Origin: Candidatus Wolbachia massiliensis | GTDB lineage: Bacteria > Pseudomonadota > Alphaproteobacteria > Rickettsiales > Anaplasmataceae | Length of the DNA: 37,582 bases | Direction: 5' to 3' | NCBI RefSeq assembly: GCF_014771645.1 | Contig: NZ_CP061738.1 | Span: 207,509 to 245,090, forward strand | Part shown: piece after piece, positions 16,693 through 24,531 of the stretch | How the letters are laid out: each line of letters begins with the position of its first letter | How positions within the stretch are numbered: the stretch's first letter is position 1 | The notes under the pieces: generated by a model | Databases searched by the model: none | What the model saw: the letters and a program-made list of their open reading frames with translations, nothing else | What the model was told of the DNA's origin: nothing | Program-made: the position numbers and the translations under genes

Positions 16693-17653
16693 AGACCTGC
16701 TGCGAAGTGGTACGTACTAATTTCAGGATAAATTAGGTTAAAAAAGCAGTTGGCTAAAACCCATGCCTCAAATTCACGAGACCAGCTATTATGTTAAATC
16801 TCATGTTATATTTTTTCTGAAAGTTGCGGTAAACGTACGACAAAATCTTGAATATTTTCAATTCTCGTATCTTATTTTCGACCCTCATTCTAAATGATGC
16901 CAACTCTCGGTTGTGCTCCTTTTGCTCCTCAGTTAGTAGCTTTTTTCGGTATTTTTTGTATGGTATCACAACATTACTTTGCAACTTTTGCCATCCCTGA
17001 TAGCCAGAATCAGCATGCTTTATACTGTCCGTAGGCAGCAATTTCTCCTGTTTTCTTATCCGAAAATCGTGAATTTTCCCACGGTAAGATCTTGAAACCG
17101 ATAGAATTTGCCCACTTTCTTCGATCACAATTTCTGTTTTCATAGTCGTCATTTTTTTCTTTCCTGAGTAAGATCTCTTACGTTTTTTGCTTTCTTTTGG
17201 CTGCTGTATCTGCTGTTCTGTAACATCTGCCAGTACCTTCAAAATCCTCTCTGGAGTTAGGGTTCTGTCCTTTTTTATGGTAATTTTTTTGGCCAGTAGC
17301 GGCTCTATTTTCTTCAAAAGTCGGCAAATATTTGCATTATGTAAATTGAAAAGGCAGCCCAAAAATCTGTGGGTTATGTAGGTCCGATAATACAAAATTA
17401 CGCACAGCATTTTATCTTCCAGCGTTGGTAATTTAGCAGTTCTTCCGTGGCGCTTTTTCTGTTTTTCAAGCTTTTCCCACTCTGGCCTTACTTTTTTAAC
17501 AATTTTTTCGAATTCTTCTATTTTCAATCCCGTTATATCTCGAAAATTTCTTGGGTGTTTATTTACTTTATGGTAATTTAGACTCATTTTCCCTCACTTC
17601 TCATCCCTCTTTTTCTTACTTTACCATCTTTTACACTATTTTGCAGCAAGTCT
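16693..17653 (-). mobile_element. IS5-superfamily element, copy 2 (961 bp)
   Basis: Flanked by a 3-base duplication TAT (16690-16692 and 17654-17656) and inserted in the IS256 transposase gene. Removing the element and one TAT restores the frame VSKCMYNILG. Same orientation as copy 1. Confidence 0.94.
16754..17587 (-). CDS. IS5-superfamily transposase, copy 2
   Basis: The 277-aa product is identical to that of copy 1 (see 15083-15916): helix-turn-helix N-terminal half and DDE residues in VLADVTEQQ, HADSGYQGW and RMRVENKIREL. Intact and potentially active. Confidence 0.92.
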   Translation of the reverse strand: MSLNYHKVNKHPRNFRDITGLKIEEFEKIVKKVRPEWEKLEKQKKRHGRTAKLPTLEDKMLCVILYYRTYITHRFLGCLFNLHNANICRLLKKIEPLLAKKITIKKDRTLTPERILKVLADVTEQQIQQPKESKKRKRSYSGKKKMTTMKTEIVIEESGQILSVSRSYRGKIHDFRIRKQEKLLPTDSIKHADSGYQGWQKLQSNVVIPYKKYRKKLLTEEQKEHNRELASFRMRVENKIRELKIFKILSYVYRNFQKKYNMRFNIIAGLVNLRHGF

Positions 17654-18145
17654 TATGTACAATATATTGGGCATAGACCAAAATGGCAGAAAAGAAGTCC
17701 TGGGCTTTTATTTGGCTGAAAGTGAAGGAGCTAACTTTTGGTTGGGAGTGCTAAATAACCTCAAAGAAAGAGGAGTAGAAGATATTCTGATTGCATGTGT
17801 AGATGGGCTAAAAAGCTTTCCTGCAGCCATCAACAGTGTATTTCCCAGTGCAGAAGTGCAGCTATGTATAGTACACCAAATAAGAAATTCTCTGAAATAT
17901 GTATCCAGTAAAGATGTGAAAGTTTTCATGAATGATTTGAAAAAAATATATCGTGCTTCAAGTAAAGAAATTGCTGAGAATTATCTGCTTGAGCTGGAAG
18001 AAAAATGGGGAGAAAAGTATCCTTTAGTTATAAAATCTTGGCAGAATAATTGGGAAAACTTATCCAGTTATTTTAAGTACTCTGGGCCAGTTAGGAAGCT
18101 GATTTACACCACTAATCCAATTGAGGGGTTGCATAGACAAATCAG

Positions 18146-19494
18146 GAAATTTACTAAAACTAAGGGTTCATTTACTAGTACAAATGCCTTGTACAAACAG
18201 GTATATTGTGCTATAAAAAAGGTAGAGCAAAAGTGGATTATGGCTCTCCCCAATTGGGCATTAACTATGTCTCAGCTTGATATTTTTTTTCCTGATGGAT
18301 TGAAAATTGAGTTGAACTAAAAATGCGGCTTGACACACTTTTTTGAACATTCCCTCATGGAGCTGAAAAAAACTATTTTTGATAACAAAAAACTCTATTT
18401 TTTTATAGTCAAAGTAAAAGGGTTAATACGATAACCATATGATGATCTTTGCCAACCAAGGGTTTGTATTACATCATCACGTTCAATACTTAATCCTAAT
18501 TTCTCAGCAATCGTAGCTTTGATTGTTCTTTGCATTTTATTTAATGGTTTTCTGATTTGATGTTCTAAATCTGCTTCTAAACTAAGTCCCAAGAGTTTTT
18601 CTAACTGATTAATATTGAGAAGTGTATGTTTTTCAGGTGGTAATTCTTTCTCACAGTCATGTAAAAATTGCTTGAACAATATTCGAAAAATATTAAGGCA
18701 TGATGCAGCTTTTTTATTTATAACTTCAATACTATTAACATATACCATACCTTTAACTACTTGTAACTCCAAAAGTTTTGTTGGTATAATTGGTTCAACA
18801 CGTTTAAGCGAAATATATGAAGCTGGTAAAACTTGCAAAGAAGTATTTTCTACCACCTCTGGTACTCCTCTTTTATCTGCCTCTTGGAATATCTCAGTTA
18901 CAGTCTTAAGCTGACAAAACAATTTCACCATTGGCACTACATATAGATTCAGCAATAGATTTGGTATATCTTTTTTTAGAGTGATGAGAACTGTCGGATG
19001 GACTCTAAGTTTATCTATAGTTAAAAATATCGCATCAGTACAAAAATCAAGGATTATTAGATTTACAATACGACCTTGATTACAAATATAATAAACTCCT
19101 TTTTCCACTTTTTCCCACATAAGTCTTGAATCATTCAACTTTGTTTCAAACCAGTCTATGATTTTCTCTATATTTAAGTATATGAATAAGAGATGAAATC
19201 TCTGTTTTTTATAAGTATTAGGCAAAATATGACGAGAACAGTTTTCACAAATAGCGTCATCACATGCTTCATCAAAGTCTGGATCGATAAAAATCTCATT
19301 GCTACAACTTGGATCAATTACATTTGGCCAATCAAGATGATCTTCTTCACGAGAGCAAACAATATAGTATAGCCCTTCTCATAAAAGTAGAAACAGGATA
19401 GAATAGGGGCTTAGGGTAATGAAAAGGTAAAAGTGCCAGCAGCATATAGCTATGACTTAAGGAAAAAAGTCATCCAGGCGTTGGATGAAGGAGA
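18146..19494 (-). repeat. Arm 2 of the 1.35-kb perfect inverted repeat
   Basis: Reverse complement of 13322-14670. It covers the 3' end of IS256 copy B, the 3' part of cassette gene 2, and the first 125 bases of IS630. The arms are separated by 3475 bases containing IS256 and IS5 copies, so recombination between them would invert that block. Confidence 0.85.
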
Positions 19495-20027
19495 GAGTAA
19501 AACAGCAGTAGCAAAGAGATTCAAAATTGGTAGAGTAACATTGTATAAATGGGAGAAAAGGCGCAAAGAAACAGGAGATTTTCAATCGAAGAAACTGGGG
19601 AATAGGGGCTATAATCATAAAATTACCGACTGGAATGCGTTTGCAGAATTTGTGAAAAAACATGGCGATAAAACACAGTCAGAGGTGGCTAAACTATGGG
19701 GCAATATAAGTCGTCAAACAATTCATAGAGCTCTGAAAAAAATTGGATTTACACGCAAAAAAAGACTTATGGGTACAAAGAAAGGAACGAAGAAAAACGA
19801 GCTGAATTTTTAAAAGTTATATCTGCAAAATCTCCTGAAAAGCTGGTATATATTGATGAATCTGGTATAGACAATACAGAGGACTACCCATACGGGTATT
19901 GCAGAAAGGGAGAGAGGTTTCATGCATTAAAATCAGGTAAAAAAACGCAGCGAGTTAGCATGATTGCAGCTTTAAACAAGGGAAAAATCGTTGCACCTAT
20001 GACCTTTGAAGGCTATTGTGATACAGA

Positions 20028-20988
20028 AGACCTGCTGCGAAGTGGTACGTACTAATTTCAGGATAAATTAGGTTAAAAAAGCAGTTGGCTAAAACCCATG
20101 CCTCAAATTCACGAGACCAGCTATTATGTTAAATCTCATGTTATATTTTTTCTGAAAGTTGCGGTAAACGTACGACAAAATCTTGAATATTTTCAATTCT
20201 CGTATCTTATTTTCGACCCTCATTCTAAATGATGCCAACTCTCGGTTGTGCTCCTTTTGCTCCTCAGTTAGTAGCTTTTTTCGGTATTTTTTGTATGGTA
20301 TCACAACATTACTTTGCAACTTTTGCCATCCCTGATAGCCAGAATCAGCATGCTTTATACTGTCCGTAGGCAGCAATTTCTCCTGTTTTCTTATCCGAAA
20401 ATCGTGAATTTTCCCACGGTAAGATCTTGAAACCGATAGAATTTGCCCACTTTCTTCGATCACAATTTCTGTTTTCATAGTCGTCATTTTTTTCTTTCCT
20501 GAGTAAGATCTCTTACGTTTTTTGCTTTCTTTTGGCTGCTGTATCTGCTGTTCTGTAACATCTGCCAGTACCTTCAAAATCCTCTCTGGAGTTAGGGTTC
20601 TGTCCTTTTTTATGGTAATTTTTTTGGCCAGTAGCGGCTCTATTTTCTTCAAAAGTCGGCAAATATTTGCATTATGTAAATTGAAAAGGCAGCCCAAAAA
20701 TCTGTGGGTTATGTAGGTCCGATAATACAAAATTACGCACAGCATTTTATCTTCCAGCGTTGGTAATTTAGCAGTTCTTCCGTGGCGCTTTTTCTGTTTT
20801 TCAAGCTTTTCCCACTCTGGCCTTACTTTTTTAACAATTTTTTCGAATTCTTCTATTTTCAATCCCGTTATATCTCGAAAATTTCTTGGGTGTTTATTTA
20901 CTTTATGGTAATTTAGACTCATTTTCCCTCACTTCTCATCCCTCTTTTTCTTACTTTACCATCTTTTACACTATTTTGCAGCAAGTCT
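20028..20988 (-). mobile_element. IS5-superfamily element, copy 3 (961 bp)
   Basis: Inserted in the IS630 transposase gene with a 3-base duplication AGA (20025-20027 and 20989-20991). Removal restores the reading frame. No difference from copies 1 and 2 is seen. Confidence 0.94.
20089..20922 (-). CDS. IS5-superfamily transposase, copy 3
   Basis: The intact 277-aa DDE_Tnp_4-type transposase is identical to copies 1 and 2. Its identity to copies sitting in other elements indicates recent transposition or gene conversion. Confidence 0.92.
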   Translation of the reverse strand: MSLNYHKVNKHPRNFRDITGLKIEEFEKIVKKVRPEWEKLEKQKKRHGRTAKLPTLEDKMLCVILYYRTYITHRFLGCLFNLHNANICRLLKKIEPLLAKKITIKKDRTLTPERILKVLADVTEQQIQQPKESKKRKRSYSGKKKMTTMKTEIVIEESGQILSVSRSYRGKIHDFRIRKQEKLLPTDSIKHADSGYQGWQKLQSNVVIPYKKYRKKLLTEEQKEHNRELASFRMRVENKIRELKIFKILSYVYRNFQKKYNMRFNIIAGLVNLRHGF

Positions 20989-21385
20989 AGAGATTTTTAA
21001 TGGCTGGTTCGAGCAATTTCTGGCACCAATTTTACAGCCTGGACAAACGGTGATTTTGGACAATGCAACTTTTCATAAGTCTAAAAAGATTGTCGAATTT
21101 GCCAAAAGTGTTGGTGCAGAAATTATGTATCTCCCTCCCTATTCTCCTGATTTTAATGATATTGAACACTATTGGTTTGCTATCAAAAACAGAGTCAGAA
21201 GGAACATACCTCTGTTTAAATCTTTTCGCCATGCTGTCGATTCTGCTTTTCTTCATTTGTTTCCACTATTATGAGAAGGGCTATACCTTTCTTGCATTTT
21301 TATCAATCCAAGATCAAATAAGTATCTTGCTGCTTTAATGTGATTTTGACTTGGATTAACCCAAGAACTATTTGAACTTAAAAGA

Positions 21386-22582
21386 TCAGCAATTTGCTCG
21401 TGAAAGGATTTTAAGACCATAAGATTGTTCCATATGTTTCTTCAGGTCCTCTCTTTCTTTTTTATTGAGCGGATGCTCTGAATAATAAATTTCCCCACTT
21501 GATTTGAAAGAAAATGTTACCTTTTTGTTTTGGAACATTACTTTAGCTGATTGAATAGATTGTAGTATGTTGCCAATAGACGGCTTTAAAATATGTAACT
21601 CTGGTGCAATAGGATCGTACGGCTTTACACTCAAAGTAAGATATGTATTACTATTTTTAAAATAATCTGACTTAAAATTTAACTCAAATATACAAATATT
21701 AGGGTCAGAACCCTCTATACATGCTTGAAGGAATTTATGCACTTGTAGTAGAAAGTTCTTATCCTGTATATTTACAAAAGTACATTCGCAGTTAAAATAA
21801 CCACTTACAATACTATTTGCTATTTCCACAGCTTTATTGGTATTTTTAGCACAGAGATTAACCTTTGTACCATCAATCGCAAAATCTAAAATCATCCACT
21901 CAGGTTTATGGCCATGAACAACTTTGTTTGAATTAAGCAGTAAATCCATGTCACTTCCTCGACGTACAAACATATATATCCGATCTTGATGATGGAAAAA
22001 ACCCTGCAATTGGTTTTCAAACTTCAGTATCTGCTCTACAGCTTCTTGTGACATAAATTCCTTGAATGAAGTGTTTATTTGTCTTGGTGATTTCTGTAGA
22101 GCAAATGATACGAAACCTCTCTTTTGTACTTTATCAAAGTGATAGACAGATTTTAGAAGTTCACAATTTATGTGAAACAGTAAAAATAACAAGGATCTTT
22201 TATCATACTTAGTATTATTTTTTATCAGGTACGATCTCATTAACTCTTGAGTGAGGGCAAATCTTGCTACTTCACTGACTGTAGCTTCAAGTTTCGTACG
22301 ATCAAAGTAGCTAATGAGATAATAGTTAAAAAGAGAGTCAGAGTAACTGGCAAGTATCTTACGTTTTTGTTGAGTGGATCTATCATCGTAGTCTCCGTCT
22401 TGAAAAAGTTGTCCATTTAAATGCTTTTTAAAGCAATGCTGAAAAATAATGCTCAGTTGTTTACCAGAAAGGTAATCTAACCAAGACTGACGTATATTAG
22501 AATCCTGAAAACGATCTAATAAAAGGTTAACAGGAACTTCTAAGTCGCTCTCCCAGAATTTATGACTTGGATAAATCTCCAT
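21386..22582 (-). CDS. Cassette gene 1, hypothetical protein (398 aa)
   Basis: I do not recognise this protein. It is soluble in character, with a mostly helical N-terminal half (residues about 1-190, e.g. VSEVARFALTQELMRSYLIK) and a second half that alternates strands and helices. That second half begins with a conserved-looking RRGSDMDLLLNSNKVVHG segment and continues with DFAIDGTKVNLCAKNTNKAVEIA. There is no signal peptide or membrane span. ATG 22582 faces the divergent recombinase across 199 bases. The stop lies 35 bases inside gene 2, so the two form one unit, gene 1 intact and gene 2 broken by IS630. It sits beside a phage-type serine recombinase, so prophage cargo or a defence/toxin-like pair is a possibility but unproven. 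Confidence 0.78.
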   Translation of the reverse strand: MEIYPSHKFWESDLEVPVNLLLDRFQDSNIRQSWLDYLSGKQLSIIFQHCFKKHLNGQLFQDGDYDDRSTQQKRKILASYSDSLFNYYLISYFDRTKLEATVSEVARFALTQELMRSYLIKNNTKYDKRSLLFLLFHINCELLKSVYHFDKVQKRGFVSFALQKSPRQINTSFKEFMSQEAVEQILKFENQLQGFFHHQDRIYMFVRRGSDMDLLLNSNKVVHGHKPEWMILDFAIDGTKVNLCAKNTNKAVEIANSIVSGYFNCECTFVNIQDKNFLLQVHKFLQACIEGSDPNICIFELNFKSDYFKNSNTYLTLSVKPYDPIAPELHILKPSIGNILQSIQSAKVMFQNKKVTFSFKSSGEIYYSEHPLNKKEREDLKKHMEQSYGLKILSRANC

Positions 22583-22781
22583 AACATATTAAATAAGCCA
22601 TGTTATACATAATATGATGATTTAGGCAAAGATTTTTTGGACATAATTTCTTCAAATCTTGTATATTTATTAGGGAGAATTTGTGTGAACTAGATAGCTT
22701 TCTTAAACGAGACATAAGGTGTGCATTGGTTTAGTTTAATAGAAGTCTCCTAACCTATAAAAAATTCACAGGAAGAAAAAC
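22583..22781. other. Divergent spacer between cassette and recombinase
   Basis: 199 AT-rich bases between divergently oriented genes; promoters for both sides must lie here, but I see no pair of boxes strong enough to assign. No N-terminal comM sequence is present. Confidence 0.4.
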
Positions 22782-23000
22782 ATGCAAAAGGGAGAGTTGG
22801 CTATTTATTGGGGTTATAAACCTAATAGGTTGGCAGATACATATTTGGCAGATGCTTATGAACAATTATTAAAATGTAAAACAAAGGAGGTAGAAGAAAA
22901 TGACAACGGTAAGCTTGTATGCAAGAGTTTCATCAAGACAACAGGCACAGGAGAATACGATAGAGAGTCAGATTGTAGAATTGGAGCGTCGCATTGGTAG
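22782..23000 (+). CDS. Possible small protein (72 aa) overlapping the recombinase start
   Basis: The frame starts ATG 22782 with AGGAAG 7 bases upstream and reads MQKGELAIYWGYKPNRLADT..., a plausible protein sequence up to the recombinase start (22900). Its last 34 codons overlap the recombinase in a different frame and look like shadow sequence. It may be a small phage gene whose natural stop was lost, or a leader for translational coupling. The ribosome site of the recombinase (AAAGGAGG) lies inside it. Confidence 0.4.
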   Translation: MQKGELAIYWGYKPNRLADTYLADAYEQLLKCKTKEVEENDNGKLVCKSFIKTTGTGEYDRESDCRIGASHW

Positions 23001-24531
23001 TGATGGACATGAATTATTAGATGAGCATAAGTTTGTCGATAATGGTTATAGTGGATCAAATTTAGAACGTCCTGGCTTAGAGAATTTACGTGATAGAGTA
23101 GCAGAAGGTAAGATTGATAAGATATATATTCATTCACCTGATCGGCTATCACGTAAATTTTCATATCAAATGATCTTACTCGAAGAGTTTAAAAAGGCTG
23201 GATCTGAAATAGTATTTTTGAATCATAAGTTTGATGATAATCCGGATTCCCATTTATTTCTACAGATTCAGGGAGCAATAGCAGAGTATGAACGTGCAAA
23301 GATTATGGAACGAAACCGTAGAGGTAAACTTCATGCGGCCAAAGCTGGGTGTATAAGTGTGATGGGTAGGGCGCCTTACGGTTATCGCTACATAGCAAAA
23401 CATGTAGGTGAAGGAAGTGCTCAATTTGAGGTTGATGAAGAAGAGGCAAATATAGTGCGTAAAATATTTAGTCGGGTTGACCAAGAAAGAGCAAGTATAG
23501 GAGAAGTTGTACATGAACTGAATAAGATACCGGTAATAACACGAACAGGAAAAAGGTATTGGAAAAGGAGCACTATTTGGAACATGTTAAAAAATCCTGC
23601 TTATATAGGACAAGCAGCTTATGGTAAAACTAGGACATGCTCAAAACCACAAGTAAAAAAATCAAAAAAAGGAACTTGTGGTAAACTTAAAAGTGGTCGC
23701 TTTAATAGTGATAAAGAGAATTGGACTTATATTCCAGTACCAAAAATAATCAATGAGCATTTATTTGATTCAGTGCAGGCACAACTAACTGAAAATAGGC
23801 AAAGAGCAAGAGTACGACAAAGAAGAGAAACATATTTATTGCAAGGTTTAATGGTATGTCAACGTTGTCAATATACTTATTGTGGTACAAACCACGTTCA
23901 TAAAAAGTCGACATATTATTACTATCGTTGCTCTGGTACAAACTCTAGCAAATTCAATGGCAATAAAATCTGCGATAATAAATCAATACGCACTGATATA
24001 TTAGATGGAGTTATATGGGAAGAAGTCAAGAGTATCTTGAAAGAGCCAGATAGGATTGCAAATGAATATCAACGTAGATTATCAGAGAACAAAAAACCTT
24101 TACATAATCAAACACGTGAAAAGCAAGAAAGTAAGTTAAGATTAAGTATCAAAAAATTTATTGATAGCTATGCTAAAGGGTTTATAAGCCAAGAAGAATT
24201 TGAACCAAGAATCACAACAATGAAACAGCATTTGAAAGAAATTGAAGAAGAGAAAGAAAGAACGCTTGATCAAAAAAAACTACAACAAGAATTGAGCCTT
24301 GTTACAGATAGCTTGAAAAACTTTTCCTCAAGTGTTGAATCAAAGCTTGATCAAGTGGATTGGCAGACTAAGCAAAATATTATTAGAATGTTAATTCATC
24401 AAATTGAAATCAATCACAATCACTTGTATATAGTATTTCGCATAAAAAGTCTTGCAAATTTTGATCAAAATAGCCATAATAGAATTATGCAATGTTGTAC
24501 TAGCAGTCAATATTGTTGGATTGCCGGATAA
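22900..24531 (+). CDS. Large serine recombinase (WO-phage type integrase)
   Basis: This 543-aa site-specific recombinase is of the resolvase/invertase superfamily and integrates or excises phage DNA through a phosphoserine link. The N-terminal catalytic domain (about residues 1-145) has YARVSS with catalytic Ser near residue 11, and the DRLSR and ERAKIMERNRRGK motifs. A Recombinase domain follows (about 165-280, GRAPYGYRY...), then a zinc-ribbon region (MVCQRCQYTYC... YYRCSG), and a C-terminal coiled coil (about 395-470). AAAGGAGG precedes ATG 22900. The last 15 or so residues (after ANFDQNSHN) appear to be read from the chromosomal target, because this DNA also encodes the beginning of truncated comM in another frame. 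No phage structural genes are present. Confidence 0.93.
   Translation: MTTVSLYARVSSRQQAQENTIESQIVELERRIGSDGHELLDEHKFVDNGYSGSNLERPGLENLRDRVAEGKIDKIYIHSPDRLSRKFSYQMILLEEFKKAGSEIVFLNHKFDDNPDSHLFLQIQGAIAEYERAKIMERNRRGKLHAAKAGCISVMGRAPYGYRYIAKHVGEGSAQFEVDEEEANIVRKIFSRVDQERASIGEVVHELNKIPVITRTGKRYWKRSTIWNMLKNPAYIGQAAYGKTRTCSKPQVKKSKKGTCGKLKSGRFNSDKENWTYIPVPKIINEHLFDSVQAQLTENRQRARVRQRRETYLLQGLMVCQRCQYTYCGTNHVHKKSTYYYYRCSGTNSSKFNGNKICDNKSIRTDILDGVIWEEVKSILKEPDRIANEYQRRLSENKKPLHNQTREKQESKLRLSIKKFIDSYAKGFISQEEFEPRITTMKQHLKEIEEEKERTLDQKKLQQELSLVTDSLKNFSSSVESKLDQVDWQTKQNIIRMLIHQIEINHNHLYIVFRIKSLANFDQNSHNRIMQCCTSSQYCWIAG
24480..24515 (+). other. Recombinase-comM junction (probable attachment-site scar)
   Basis: Within this stretch recombinase-like coding gives way to codons matching the conserved ComM N-terminal region (AVNIVGLPDKTVAESKERIRA). 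The usual 35-40 ComM residues before that point are missing. This is what integration by the recombinase into comM, followed by loss or transfer of the other half, would leave. Confidence 0.6.

Larger units (their letters stand above)
16126..18320 (+). pseudogene. IS256 transposase, frameshifted and split by IS5
   Basis: The frame from ATG 16126 (GGAGG upstream) runs to a stop at 16530. The true sequence continues in another frame from about 16499 (DIASHVEEIYDHKISAAE...), and the expected SYR residues before DI are missing, suggesting a deletion of about 8 bases. The second part stops at IS5 copy 2 (16693) and resumes at 17654 as YNILGIDQNGRKEVLGF. Catalytic residues are recognisable: Asp in VFMDGMFF, Asp in ACVDGLKSF and Glu in TNPIEGLHRQIRK. 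The frameshift was fixed independently of the IS5 insertion, so this copy was probably already dead or dependent on others. Confidence 0.88.
16055..18354 (+). mobile_element. IS256-family copy B, both ends present, interrupted by IS5
   Basis: The left end GGGAATGTTCAAAAAAGTGT and right end (complement GGGAATGTTC...GTCAAGCCG) form an imperfect terminal repeat of about 29 bases. Without the IS5 and one 3-base duplication the element is 1336 bp, normal for IS256. No 8-base target duplication is seen (GTTAAAAA on the left, TCATGGAG on the right), so at least one flank has been rearranged. The right end lies about 40 bases beyond the stop of the cassette gene 2. Confidence 0.9.
19433..21274 (+). 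pseudogene. IS630 transposase (two frames, -1 frameshift), split by IS5
   Basis: The first frame, GTG 19433 to 19813 (126 aa), holds the DNA-binding helix-turn-helix domain (YSYDLRKKVIQALDEGESKT). The catalytic half lies in the -1 frame from about 19762 (KKTYGYKERNEEKRAEFLK...). The frames meet at A AAA AAG (19758-19764), a canonical -1 slippery sequence, so this looks like programmed frameshifting rather than damage. DDE residues are in VYIDESGID, VILDNATFHK and NDIEHYW. IS5 copy 3 splits the second frame at CDTE/IFNGWF, inactivating it; removing IS5 and one AGA restores it. Confidence 0.88.
19370..21283 (+). mobile_element. IS630-family element, interrupted by IS5
   Basis: The terminal repeats TAGCCCTTCTCATAA and its complement are flanked by TA duplications (19368-19369, 21284-21285), the hallmark of IS630/Tc1 elements. 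Without IS5 and one duplication the element is 950 bp. It sits inside cassette gene 2. Confidence 0.94.
18395..21420 (-). pseudogene. Cassette gene 2 (369 aa when rejoined), interrupted by IS630
   Basis: The 5' part runs from ATG 21420 to 21284 (MVLKSFHEQIADLL...IKMQERY) and the 3' part from 19367 to 18395. Removing IS630 and one TA joins them in frame as MQERYYIVCSREEDHLDW, giving 369 residues. I do not recognise the family. Visible parts are an N-terminal helical region, an acidic segment with a possible zinc knuckle (CENC then His, about residues 92-98), a central alpha/beta region around LIILDFCTDAIFLTIDKLRV, and a C-terminal winged-helix-like domain (LNKMQRTIKATIAEKLGL... to GYRINPFTLTI). 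It overlaps the end of gene 1 by 35 bases in another frame, suggesting translational coupling. IS630 carries a nested IS5. Confidence 0.8.

Noticed and set aside
18615-18914. 99-aa plus-strand frame opposite cassette gene 2 (also present at 13902-14201)
   Set aside because: Appears in both copies only because the DNA is duplicated; it is a shadow of gene 2.
13322-19494. CRISPR array or other regular repeat system in the repeat-rich block
   Set aside because: All repeats are accounted for by IS256, IS630, IS5 and one inverted duplication; there are no short regular repeats with unique spacers.
18395-22582. Cassette as a cytoplasmic-incompatibility (cifA/cifB) pair
   Set aside because: The position near a WO recombinase suggested it, but lengths and sequences do not resemble Cif proteins: gene 2 is only 369 aa and I see no deubiquitinase or nuclease motif of CifB.
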